A stretch of DNA of 7,639 bases from DATCZB01 sp035513215 (GCA_035513215.1 DATKCK010000057.1:1-7639); one strand, 5' to 3'. Counted from the first letter of the stretch, positions 1-7,639 are shown. A program made the numbers and translations. The notes: generated from the letters alone by a model not told the origin.

Positions 1-178
1 GCACGTGACGCCGGTCGCGCTCGACGAGCTGCACGCCGAGCAGCGTCTCGAGGTCCTTGATTCCGGCCGAGATCGTCGATTGCGTGACGAACTGCGCTTC
101 GGCGGCGGCCCGGAAATTCAGCTGCTCGGAGAGTTCCACGAGGTAGCCGAGCTGGCGCAGGGTGGGCAAGACGGACAT
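1..178 (-). CDS. oxyR: LysR-family hydrogen peroxide-sensing regulator, OxyR-like (N-terminal part, cut by window edge)
   Basis: Only the first 59 codons are present; the gene continues beyond the left edge. Reading leftward from the ATG at 178-176, the product opens with MSVLPTLRQLGYLVELSEQ, the start of the LysR-type winged helix-turn-helix. The recognition helix region is around residues 30-45 (TQSTISAGIKDLE), followed by LGVQLVERDRR. The LPTLRQLxYLVxL and TQSTxSAGIxxLE patterns match OxyR proteins of alphaproteobacteria and other proteobacteria better than most LysR regulators. OxyR senses peroxide through two cysteines in its C-terminal domain, which lie outside the window and cannot be checked. 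Divergence from katG strongly supports the OxyR call. The ribosome-binding site is weak (TAGAG). The LysR-family call is near certain; the OxyR assignment is likely. Confidence 0.85.
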   Translation of the reverse strand, partial: MSVLPTLRQLGYLVELSEQLNFRAAAEAQFVTQSTISAGIKDLETLLGVQLVERDRRHV

Positions 179-192
179 CGGTGACTCTATTA

Positions 193-207
193 ATCGGAAA
201 TTACGAT
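193..207. promoter_or_regulatory. Candidate OxyR/LysR-type operator between oxyR and katG
   Basis: ATCGGAAATTACGAT is an inverted repeat of ATCG and CGAT separated by 7 bases. It contains the classical LysR-type core T-N11-A in the NodD-like form ATC-N9-GAT. Its geometry equals one half of the known OxyR footprint (ATAG-N7-CTAT). It ends 12 bases upstream of the TATAAT box for katG, so it covers the -35 position, where OxyR normally contacts RNA polymerase. The second half expected 22 bases downstream (215-229, ACAT-N7-TCAT) is poor. It lies 15 bases from the oxyR start, a good place for autoregulation. Binding by OxyR is inferred. Confidence 0.55.
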
Positions 208-225
208 CATAATAACATATATAAT
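197..225 (+). promoter_or_regulatory. Candidate katG promoter (perfect -10, weak -35)
   Basis: A perfect sigma-70 -10 hexamer TATAAT lies at 220-225 in an AT-rich island of an otherwise GC-rich sequence. The expected -35 position (about 197-202, GAAATT) does not resemble TTGACA. A good -10 with a poor -35 overlapped by an activator site is typical of OxyR-activated promoters. The predicted transcript starts near 232 and leaves a leader of about 74 bases before katG. The opposite strand carries TATTAT (214-209), which could serve oxyR, so the two promoters would be interleaved. Confidence 0.5.
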
Positions 226-305
226 TCATTAGAACGATCAATGCGCGACCGTCATACTGACCTCCGTACCAAAGCGACCCGGTTGCCGATCAGAAGGAGT
301 CAACG

Positions 306-2513
<2,208 letters not shown>

Positions 2514-2524
2514 CCGACAGAGCC

Positions 2525-2555
2525 GATTGGCCCATCCGGACCGGTCAGGCCGATT
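2525..2555 (+). terminator. Weak hairpin after katG, possible terminator in a 31-bp convergent gap
   Basis: GATTGGCC (2525-2532) pairs with GGCCGATT (2548-2555) on the plus strand in an 8-pair stem that includes two G-U pairs, with a 15-base loop. The loop contains part of the 8-bp palindrome GACCGGTC (2539-2546). No T-run follows, so it is not a textbook intrinsic terminator. Its second arm lies inside the last codons of the convergent cyclase gene. Low confidence; convergent transcription or Rho may end these transcripts instead. Confidence 0.25.
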
Positions 2556-3393
2556 CCGAACCGAAGGCGTGGATGCAAACGCGGTTCTTGCCGTCCGACT
2601 TGGCGCTATACATTGCGGCATCCGAGGCGCGCGTCAAATCGTCCACCGCGGGGGGCGGCTCGTAGAACACGACCGCTCCGATGCTGACGGAGATGCCGGG
2701 TTCGGCGGCCGCGAGCGATTCGGATACCACTGAGTGCAGCTTGGACAGGACCGATTGTGCCTGGTCGGCGTCGGTTTCCGGAAGCAGCATCACGAACTCG
2801 TCGCCGCCAACCCTCGATAAGCAGTCCGTGTCGCGCAAGCTGGCTTTCAAGGTCCTGGCGACCGAGCGCAGCACATGATCTCCGTAAGCGTGGCCGTAGC
2901 GGTCGTTGATGGCCTTGAAATCGTCCACGTCGGCATAGGCAACCGTCAACGGCTTGCCGAACCTTCGCATCCGCGCGATTTCGAGCTCCGCCCTTTCCGC
3001 GAACGCCCTGCCGTTCAGTGTGTCCGTCAGGAAGTCGGAGCGCGCGAGGGACTGCTCGCTCGCCAGTGTCTCCCTTAGTCGACAGATGATCACGGCGAGT
3101 CCCACGAGCATGATGAGGCGCATTATCGCGTTCCAGGCGAGAACGGCCCCGGACGGCCCTCCCGGCGTAAAATGGTCTGCGGCGAGCCACACGATCGATA
3201 TGCCGATGGCTCCGATGATGGACTGGCGAAGATCGCCGGTCTTCCAGGAATAAAGCACGATGACGGCAAAGTAGAACAGCGAGACCGTGAGATCCGGGCC
3301 GGAGTAGTAGTCGAGCAGGCTGATTGCGAGGACCAGCACCGAACAGGTGCCGAGCCACGGCCAGGCGAACGGTACTCTTCGTGGAACGTGCAT
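2545..3393 (-). CDS. Membrane-anchored diguanylate cyclase with GGDEF domain (282 aa)
   Basis: Makes cyclic di-GMP from two GTP. Numbering from the ATG at 3393, four hydrophobic segments lie near residues 11-28, 36-50, 58-72 and 84-104 and form an N-terminal membrane sensor of unrecognised type. A short linker rich in charged residues leads to a GGDEF domain from about 118 to 275. The domain opens with the usual D-L/F-T-D-x-L-N-x-R pattern (DFLTDTLNGRAF). It has the metal-binding aspartate D155 (YADVDDFKAIND), N163 and D172, an intact GGDEF at 196-200, and RDTD (187-190) exactly five residues before it. That RxxD is the product-inhibition I-site. The enzyme should therefore be active and feedback-inhibited. 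No EAL domain is present. The frame stays open to an ATG at 3543, but the extra 50 residues are arginine-rich and would overlap the divergent carrier start, so I chose 3393. No clear Shine-Dalgarno precedes it. Confidence 0.9.
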   Translation of the reverse strand: MHVPRRVPFAWPWLGTCSVLVLAISLLDYYSGPDLTVSLFYFAVIVLYSWKTGDLRQSIIGAIGISIVWLAADHFTPGGPSGAVLAWNAIMRLIMLVGLAVIICRLRETLASEQSLARSDFLTDTLNGRAFAERAELEIARMRRFGKPLTVAYADVDDFKAINDRYGHAYGDHVLRSVARTLKASLRDTDCLSRVGGDEFVMLLPETDADQAQSVLSKLHSVVSESLAAAEPGISVSIGAVVFYEPPPAVDDLTRASDAAMYSAKSDGKNRVCIHAFGSESA

Positions 3394-3400
3394 CTTTCGC

Positions 3401-3406
3401 AGTATA
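3401..3406 (-). promoter_or_regulatory. Candidate -10 box for the cyclase, possibly giving a leaderless mRNA
   Basis: On the minus strand TATACT (5 of 6 to the consensus) ends seven bases before the ATG at 3393. Transcription would begin at or next to the first base of the start codon. No Shine-Dalgarno lies between box and start, which fits leaderless translation. No good -35 sits at 16-18 bases; TTGGTA (3426-3421) matches 4 of 6 but is only 14 bases away. Prediction only. Confidence 0.3.
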
Positions 3407-3457
3407 AGGCCGGCAACGAATACCAAGAACCGGCGCCGAGGGCCTGCCGCTCGTACC

Positions 3458-3486
3458 TTCCCCGCGTGTGCGGTCGCCCGTAAGAT
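3458..3486 (+). promoter_or_regulatory. Weak candidate promoter for the SLC13-type carrier
   Basis: TTCCCC (3458-3463) and TAAGAT (3481-3486) are 17 bases apart. They match the -35 consensus at 3 of 6 and the -10 consensus at 4 of 6. The predicted transcript start near 3493 leaves a leader of about 30 bases containing the GAGGTG ribosome-binding site. Nothing else recognisable is seen in the 129-bp gap between the cyclase and carrier genes. Confidence 0.25.
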
Positions 3487-3507
3487 ACGCTTCCCCGACG
3501 ATTTGCC

Positions 3508-3513
3508 GAGGTG
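3508..3513 (+). promoter_or_regulatory. Shine-Dalgarno that sets the carrier start at 3523
   Basis: GAGGTG is complementary to the 3' end of 16S rRNA and sits nine bases before the ATG at 3523. The in-frame GTG at 3511 lies inside this motif and has no other ribosome-binding site upstream. The downstream ATG is therefore the better start. Confidence 0.5.
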
Positions 3514-3522
3514 TGGCTCCTG

Positions 3523-5322
3523 ATGGACGGGCTCAACGTTCACGCCGTGGCGACAATGCTCCTGACGGCCGGGGCGCTGTTTCTTTTCACGCGCGAGCGG
3601 ATCTCCCTGTATCTCTCGTGCATCACCGTCTTGTTCGTCCTCGTGCTCTATTTCGAGCTCTTTCCCTACGTCGAGGACGGCGATCGCCTCGGCGCGGGAG
3701 ACTTCTTCTCGGTCTTCGGCAATGAAGCTCTGATCACGATCGTCTTCCTACTCATTTTGTCGAAAGGCGTCGAGGTTAGCGGCGCCCTGCAGCCGTTGAC
3801 CCGGCTGCTGGTCCGCTTATGGCTGATGAGCCGGTCTCTTGCATTTCTTGCCACGCTCCTTAGCGTCGCCGTACTGAGCGCCTTCGTCAATAACACGCCG
3901 ATCGTCGTGATCCTCCTGCCAGTGCTGGTCGGAGTCGCGCATCGAATTCGTATTCCGCCGTCGAGGATACTGATGCCGATCGGCTTTGCGACCATTCTCG
4001 GCGGCATGAGCACGACTATCGGCACATCGACGAACCTGCTCGTCATATCGATCGCCAACGAACAGGGAGCGCAATCGCTCGGCATGTTCGATTTCGCGTT
4101 GCCGGCGGCGATCGCCGGTCTGATCGGAATCGCGTTTCTCTGGGCCGTTGCGCCCAGACTGCTGCCGGATCGTCCGTCGCCGCTGTCGCCATCGACGACG
4201 CGGGTATTCGAGTCAGTGATCGAGATCGCCGACGCCGGACAGATGGCCGAGAAGATGCTCGGCGAGGTCAGGCCGATGCTGCCCGAAGGGATCTCGATCT
4301 CGCGAATCCAGCGGGGGGAAGGGCTCGAGCTCGTTCGCCTGCCGACGCTGACGCTGCGCCCGGGCGACAAGCTCTTCGTCCGCGGCACCGCTGCCGGCAT
4401 CAAGCGATTGCAGGATCTCTTCGGCGGCGGTTTCGAGGCCGACGATCTGCGGCGCCTGCCCGATCACGTTCTGGCCGAGATCGTCGTCACGCGCGACTCG
4501 CCGCTGTTCGGGCGCAGGCTCAGCGAGGCGCGCCAGCTCACGCTCGGCCGGTTGATTCCGATCGGCACGCTGACCGTCGGCAAGGGTGCGAGCCGGAACC
4601 ATGAGCAGGCCATCGACGATCCCGTGCTCGGTGCCGGCGACGTCCTGCTGATGCAGGGCCGGCGCCAGGACATCCGCGAACTGCAGGAGAAGGACGGCTT
4701 ACTGATTCTGGAGCGAAGCATCCATATCGCGCGTTCCGGAAAGGCGCCGCTGGCGGTTTTGATCATGGCGGCCGTCGTCGCGGCGTCGGCGCTCGGCTGG
4801 ATGCCGATACTGGCCAGCGCTTCCTGCGGCGCAGCGCTGATGATTCTGCTGCGTTGCCTCAGCCTCGAGGAAGCGCGGAGCGCCATTGACACGAATCTGC
4901 TGCTCGTCATCGCGACGAGCCTCGCGCTCGGCACGGCATTGACGAGCACGGGGGCGGCCGAGTTTCTGGCGCTCGAGTTCGTCGATCTCGTCCGCGGGCT
5001 GCCGCCGCCTGTCGTGCTGAGTGCCATCCTGCTGCTGACGGCGCTTTTGACGGAGGTCGTGACGAATAACGCAATCGCCGTTATCGGTACGCCGATCGCG
5101 ATCGTCGCGGCGCAGGAGCTCGGCGTTCAGGAGACGGCCTTCGTGCTCGCGGTCCTGTTCGGCGCCAACATGAGCTACCTGACACCGATCGGTTATCAGA
5201 CGAACCTTCTGGTGTTCACCGCCGGCGGCTACCGGTTCTCCGATTTCCTGCGCGTCGGCATTCCGCTGCAGATCATATTGTGGCTCGCGCTTTCGTTCCT
5301 GCTGTCGGCCTTGTATCTCTGA
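3523..5322 (+). CDS. SLC13/DASS-family permease with two RCK_C domains (599 aa)
   Basis: An inner-membrane carrier of the divalent anion:sodium symporter / ArsB-NhaD group; the substrate (sulfate, dicarboxylate or another anion) cannot be read from sequence. Numbering from the ATG at 3523, about six hydrophobic segments occupy residues 10-211. They include the first-repeat motif NNTP (123-126) and the family signature GGMSTTIGTSTN (160-171). A soluble insert follows with two RCK_C (TrkA-C) domains at about 226-301 and 314-389, each ending in the typical LxPGDxLxxxG-like strand (LRPGDKLFVRG, LGAGDVLLMQG). The second membrane half (about 408-598) repeats the motifs as TNN (514-516) and SYLTPIGYQTN (551-561), giving the expected inverted repeat. 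Length and order are typical of bacterial RCK_C-containing SLC13 permeases. It is divergent from the cyclase and convergent with the DUF6152 operon. The family is secure; substrate and regulatory ligand are unknown. Confidence 0.93.
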   Translation: MDGLNVHAVATMLLTAGALFLFTRERISLYLSCITVLFVLVLYFELFPYVEDGDRLGAGDFFSVFGNEALITIVFLLILSKGVEVSGALQPLTRLLVRLWLMSRSLAFLATLLSVAVLSAFVNNTPIVVILLPVLVGVAHRIRIPPSRILMPIGFATILGGMSTTIGTSTNLLVISIANEQGAQSLGMFDFALPAAIAGLIGIAFLWAVAPRLLPDRPSPLSPSTTRVFESVIEIADAGQMAEKMLGEVRPMLPEGISISRIQRGEGLELVRLPTLTLRPGDKLFVRGTAAGIKRLQDLFGGGFEADDLRRLPDHVLAEIVVTRDSPLFGRRLSEARQLTLGRLIPIGTLTVGKGASRNHEQAIDDPVLGAGDVLLMQGRRQDIRELQEKDGLLILERSIHIARSGKAPLAVLIMAAVVAASALGWMPILASASCGAALMILLRCLSLEEARSAIDTNLLLVIATSLALGTALTSTGAAEFLALEFVDLVRGLPPPVVLSAILLLTALLTEVVTNNAIAVIGTPIAIVAAQELGVQETAFVLAVLFGANMSYLTPIGYQTNLLVFTAGGYRFSDFLRVGIPLQIILWLALSFLLSALYL

Positions 5323-5326
5323 ACGC

Positions 5327-5351
5327 GCTCGCGAGCGTTGCCGGCGCGAGC
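5327..5351. terminator. Hairpin in the 30-bp convergent gap, possible bidirectional terminator
   Basis: GCTCGCG (5327-5333) and CGCGAGC (5345-5351) form a perfect 7-bp stem with an 11-base loop. It lies between the carrier stop (5320-5322) and the stop of the opposite-strand operon (5353-5355). An alternative fold uses the perfect palindrome CGCTCGCGAGCG (5326-5337). There is no T-run on either strand, so efficiency is doubtful. The position in the only space between two convergent genes supports a role. Confidence 0.35.
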
Positions 5352-5352
5352 C

Positions 5353-6351
5353 TCACTCGCCCGCGGCTGCCTCTCTCTCGGCCGCGCGTTCGCCGGACAG
5401 GATGTTCGCCATGCCGTAGTTGCCTTCCGTGCACGCATACTCGAAAAGCACGCCGTCCATCTCCGTCAACGGATAGATGCCGCCCCAGGGTTCGGCCCAG
5501 GTGTCGGGATCCTCGACGGTGAACGCATACTCGAGCGTGTCTTCGCCGATACGCGTAATGCGCTCGGTCACGCGCAGGTTTTCCGAGCCGCCTCGCCACG
5601 CGGTCTCGGGCCGAAACCCGGCCGTTTCGATTACGAGCGTATCCCCGTCCCAGTGCCCGACCGACGTGCCGTTCCATTGCGGCAGCAGATCGTCGGGCAG
5701 CTCCCCGGCGTCGGTCGGAATCACTCGCGGGTCGCCCATTTCGGCCTGAATGAATACGTAGCCCGGGCTTTGAAAGATCTGCAAATTGCTGTTGTAGCCG
5801 CCCGGCAGTATCGGCGGCAGTGTGCTCGACCAGACGATGCAGCGCTCGGTCAGCGAGCGGAACTCGGGGCCGTCGAACTCGCGTCCGCGGCGCTGGGCGG
5901 CCATCGCCTGACGGCGTTCCGCCGCTGCGGGCAAGAGCTCCGGGACGCGGCCGTTGCTCGGCATCGTGACGATAGACGTGCGCCGATTCGGCGAGGACAC
6001 GCCTTCGTTCGCGCCCAGGGCAAACTGGTCGAAGTTGTAATGCACGTCGGCAGCGGTGCCGGGCGTCGTATCGGACGTCGCGGGATTGAGCTCGATCGGC
6101 TGGAGCCGCCGGCGTTCGAGCTCGGCGAACTCGTCGTCGGTCAGATACTCCCGGTCGCCGAATTCCTCCGGGCGCTCGAGGGGCGCGGTCGTGTACTCGG
6201 CATAAACGCCGGAGAAGTCGGGCACGCCCCAGTGCGTACGCGGCTGATCGTCGCTCGGGGCCGACTGCGCTTGCGCGCCGGCGGGCACGCCGAGCATGAA
6301 GACGCCGGCAATCGCCCCGGCGGCGGTGATGCGATCTCTGCATGGTCTCAT
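5353..6351 (-). CDS. Exported protein of unknown function, last gene of the DUF6152 operon (332 aa)
   Basis: Residues 1-28 are a Sec signal peptide (positively charged start, hydrophobic core AAGAIAGVFMLGV, cleavage after AQA). The mature part opens with WGVPDFSGVY (41-50), a variant of the PDLSGxW motif of a large uncharacterised secreted family in environmental bacteria. It ends with HWDGDTLVIET (233-243), VTERITRIGEDTLEYAFTVEDP (271-282 at its end) and WAEPW (285-289). Cysteines C171 and C307 are the only ones in the mature protein and correspond in place to the two in the upstream paralogue. No enzyme signature is recognised. The start ATG overlaps the upstream stop (ATGA, 6351-6348), and TAGGAG (6364-6359) sits seven bases before it, so translation is probably coupled. 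The frame is open further upstream, but that part is arginine-rich shadow of the neighbouring gene. Function unknown. Confidence 0.88.
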   Translation of the reverse strand: MRPCRDRITAAGAIAGVFMLGVPAGAQAQSAPSDDQPRTHWGVPDFSGVYAEYTTAPLERPEEFGDREYLTDDEFAELERRRLQPIELNPATSDTTPGTAADVHYNFDQFALGANEGVSSPNRRTSIVTMPSNGRVPELLPAAAERRQAMAAQRRGREFDGPEFRSLTERCIVWSSTLPPILPGGYNSNLQIFQSPGYVFIQAEMGDPRVIPTDAGELPDDLLPQWNGTSVGHWDGDTLVIETAGFRPETAWRGGSENLRVTERITRIGEDTLEYAFTVEDPDTWAEPWGGIYPLTEMDGVLFEYACTEGNYGMANILSGERAAEREAAAGE

Positions 6352-7172
6352 TGGGTTGCTCCTACGGGAGGTTCCGTGCCGGGCTTGCGCAGGTGCCCGT
6401 AAATCTTCTCTTCGGCATACGGCTCGCATTTGAATTCGAGCAGCCTGAAATCGTCGTCTACGAGCCGGTAGAGCGGCATGCTGATGGTCCAGGGCCGTGA
6501 ATAGACGGTCGGATCCTCGATCGTCGCTTCGTAGCGAAGATGATTCGGCCCGAGCGGCGTGTAGCGTTCGACGACGGTCGCGTTCTCGCTCGCGTAGTTG
6601 CCCGCGCGGTCGAGCCAGGTCTGGCCGTTGAAGCCGGTGACCTCGACGACAAGCGTGTCGCCTTGCCAGCGCGCGTTCGACCATCCCATCCAGCTATCGA
6701 GTGGCGCCTCCTCACGGCCGTCGACGAAGATCCGCCGAACGCCCGTCGCGAACTGGTAGTAGATGACGATGTCCTGTTCGTTCTGAAGGATCTGGAACGG
6801 ATAGGGCATGTAGGTCGAGCGTGGGACGCCGCCGAGATAGCACTTGCCTTCCGGATCCTCGGTCAGACGGTTCGCGAAGCGGCGATCGCGCTCCTCGATC
6901 GCGGCCGGCAGATACGGAATGCTGCCGCCGGCGATCACCCCTTGCCCGGGCGGCACGGCGAACTGAGCGCCGAGCTCGATCAGGACCGGATAGGCAGAGA
7001 CATGCGGCTCGAGATTCCAGTGCGCCGTGTTGAGCGCCTGCCAGAATCCGCTGAGATCCGGGTGTCCGTCTGCCGTGCGCGGAAGTTCCGTCAGCACCTC
7101 GGCCCGGGCGGCGAAGGCGCCGAGCGCGATCGTCGCCGATAACGCGAGTTTCGTTGCCTTCGAGCGCATCAC
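6348..7172 (-). CDS. Exported protein of unknown function, middle gene of the DUF6152 operon (274 aa)
   Basis: A Sec signal peptide covers residues 1-24 (KATKLALSATIALGAF, cleavage after ARA). The mature region opens with GHPDLSGFWQ (36-45), the hallmark of the same secreted family as its downstream neighbour. It continues to RWQGDTLVVEVTGF (168-181), TWLDRAG (185-191), VVERYTPLG (200-208) and IEDPTVYSRPW (218-228). The two cysteines C111 (KCYLGGVPR) and C249 (FKCEP) may form a disulfide in the periplasm. It lacks most of the middle region of the 332-residue paralogue. The start is either GTG at 7172 or ATG at 7169. GTG has an AGG seven bases upstream and gives a GTGA overlap with the DUF6152 stop; ATG gives a TGATG overlap. 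Only one residue is at stake. No catalytic motif is recognised. Confidence 0.88.
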   Translation of the reverse strand: MMRSKATKLALSATIALGAFAARAEVLTELPRTADGHPDLSGFWQALNTAHWNLEPHVSAYPVLIELGAQFAVPPGQGVIAGGSIPYLPAAIEERDRRFANRLTEDPEGKCYLGGVPRSTYMPYPFQILQNEQDIVIYYQFATGVRRIFVDGREEAPLDSWMGWSNARWQGDTLVVEVTGFNGQTWLDRAGNYASENATVVERYTPLGPNHLRYEATIEDPTVYSRPWTISMPLYRLVDDDFRLLEFKCEPYAEEKIYGHLRKPGTEPPVGATQ

Positions 7173-7561
7173 TCGGGTACCTGCGTGCCCTGAAAGAACA
7201 GCGCCGTGCCGTCAGCGAACAGAATGTCGCGGCCGACGGCCTTGTTCGAGCCGTCCCGCGCCTGGTAGCCGTTGACGACGAGCTCGGCGCCGATCGGAAT
7301 CGACGCCTTCGTGATGCCGCGCCGGACGAGGGCATTCGGGCTGCCGCCCTCGACCATCCAGACCACCGCTTCGCCGTCGTCGCCGACGACCTCGATATGA
7401 ATCCACGAATGCGGATTGATCAGTTCGACTTTCGTGACTTTGCCCTCGAGCGCAACCGGGGCTTCGACGTTGAATTCCGTCGCGAACGCGTGGTGCGCCT
7501 CGGCCGCCGCTGCCGCGAGCACGGCGCCGGCTCCGATCAGTGCCAGCGTGGATATCTGCAT
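7169..7561 (-). CDS. DUF6152 family exported protein, first gene of the operon (130 aa)
   Basis: A small secreted protein recognised as DUF6152 from memory of the family pattern. After the signal peptide comes HHxF, then an LxGxVTKVExxNPHxWI strand pair, a WxxExGSPNxLxRRG segment, and a final GxxxxDGSNxAxxxxxxxADG strand. Here these are HHAF (23-26), GKVTKVELINPHSWIH (40-55), GGSPNALVRRG (72-82) and ARDGSNKA (about 102-109). Residues 1-22 form the signal peptide (LALIGAGAVLAAAAAEA). The mature protein is likely a compact beta barrel. The role is unknown. The start at 7561 is favoured over the in-frame ATG at 7591 because AGAGGGGG (7577-7570) sits eight bases upstream and the signal peptide begins at once. 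Its stop overlaps the next gene, making it the first of a three-gene operon. Confidence 0.9.
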   Translation of the reverse strand: MQISTLALIGAGAVLAAAAAEAHHAFATEFNVEAPVALEGKVTKVELINPHSWIHIEVVGDDGEAVVWMVEGGSPNALVRRGITKASIPIGAELVVNGYQARDGSNKAVGRDILFADGTALFFQGTQVPE

Positions 7562-7601
7562 GGCCGCTACCCCCTCTACTGGTATGGGCAAATGATGCCT
7601 G

Positions 7602-7631
7602 ATTATCCGCCATCTGGCACCGGCAGGGCAG
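7602..7631 (-). promoter_or_regulatory. Candidate promoter of the DUF6152 operon with embedded inverted repeat
   Basis: On the minus strand GATAAT (7607-7602; 5 of 6 to TATAAT) is preceded 18 bases upstream by CTGCCC (7631-7626; 3 of 6 to TTGACA). Transcription would begin near 7595, leaving a leader of about 34 bases with the GAGGGGG ribosome-binding site. The spacer contains the inverted repeat GCCA-TC-TGGC (7609-7618), a possible small operator. The window ends at 7639, so upstream elements are unseen. Confidence 0.3.
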
Positions 7632-7639
7632 AGGCGGAC

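Noticed and set aside
215..229. Second OxyR half-site 22 bases downstream of the first
   Set aside because: ACAT-N7-TCAT is too far from ATAG-N7-CTAT or ATCG-N7-CGAT to call, and it overlaps the -10 box.
2606..3358. 250-codon minus-strand frame overlapping the cyclase gene
   Set aside because: Alternate-frame shadow. The GGDEF, I-site and membrane segments are all in the other frame.
3511..3522. GTG start for the carrier
   Set aside because: The GTG lies within the GAGGTG Shine-Dalgarno that serves the ATG at 3523.
3394..3543. N-terminal extension of the cyclase to an ATG at 3543
   Set aside because: The extra 50 residues are basic and low in structure, would overlap the divergent carrier start, and lack a ribosome-binding site.
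5273..6343. 356-codon minus-strand frame over the same region
   Set aside because: Runs out of frame with the exported protein, is arginine-rich, and continues into the carrier gene on the other strand.
5338..6402. 354-codon plus-strand frame opposite the 332-residue exported protein
   Set aside because: Low-complexity arginine-rich translation with no motif and no ribosome-binding site. The minus-strand product has a signal peptide, conserved motifs and overlap coupling.
7562..7591. Ten-residue upstream extension of the DUF6152 protein
   Set aside because: It would put a proline-rich segment before the signal peptide and has no ribosome-binding site, whereas the ATG at 7561 has a strong one.

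Overview
This is a GC-rich bacterial chromosomal window with six genes, five complete and one cut by the left edge. The proteins point to a Gram-negative proteobacterium: a LysR-type OxyR paired with KatG, a GGDEF enzyme, an SLC13-type carrier with RCK_C domains, and a secreted DUF6152 cassette. I lean towards an environmental gammaproteobacterium, possibly Steroidobacter- or Woeseia-like, but that is inference from gene content. There are no tRNAs, rRNAs, insertion sequences, CRISPR arrays or integrases.

Layout. (1) Bases 1-2513 form a peroxide-defence pair. The 5' end of an oxyR-like regulator runs leftward off the edge, and a full-length catalase-peroxidase gene katG (306-2513) runs rightward. 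The AT-rich 127-bp gap between them holds an ATC-N9-GAT LysR-type operator candidate just upstream of a perfect TATAAT box. (2) Bases 2545-3393, on the minus strand and convergent with katG, encode a membrane-anchored diguanylate cyclase with an intact GGDEF site and an intact RxxD inhibitory site. (3) Bases 3523-5322, divergent from the cyclase, encode a 599-residue SLC13/DASS-like carrier with two cytosolic RCK_C domains between its membrane halves. (4) Bases 5353-7561, on the minus strand and convergent with the carrier, form a tight three-gene operon. Its transcription order is a DUF6152 protein, a 274-residue exported protein and a 332-residue exported protein. Consecutive genes overlap by 4 bases (GTGA, or TGATG if ATG is the start, then ATGA), and all three products carry signal peptides.

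How the genes work together. OxyR and KatG form the familiar peroxide sensor and effector pair. The cyclase and carrier share only an intergenic region, and I see no sequence evidence of a functional link. The three exported proteins are probably translationally coupled and act together in the periplasm or at the cell surface. The two larger ones are divergent paralogues that share a C-terminal motif set and a pair of cysteines. Their biochemical role is unknown to me, and this cassette is the least understood part of the window. The gene-free stretches are all shorter than 300 bases.
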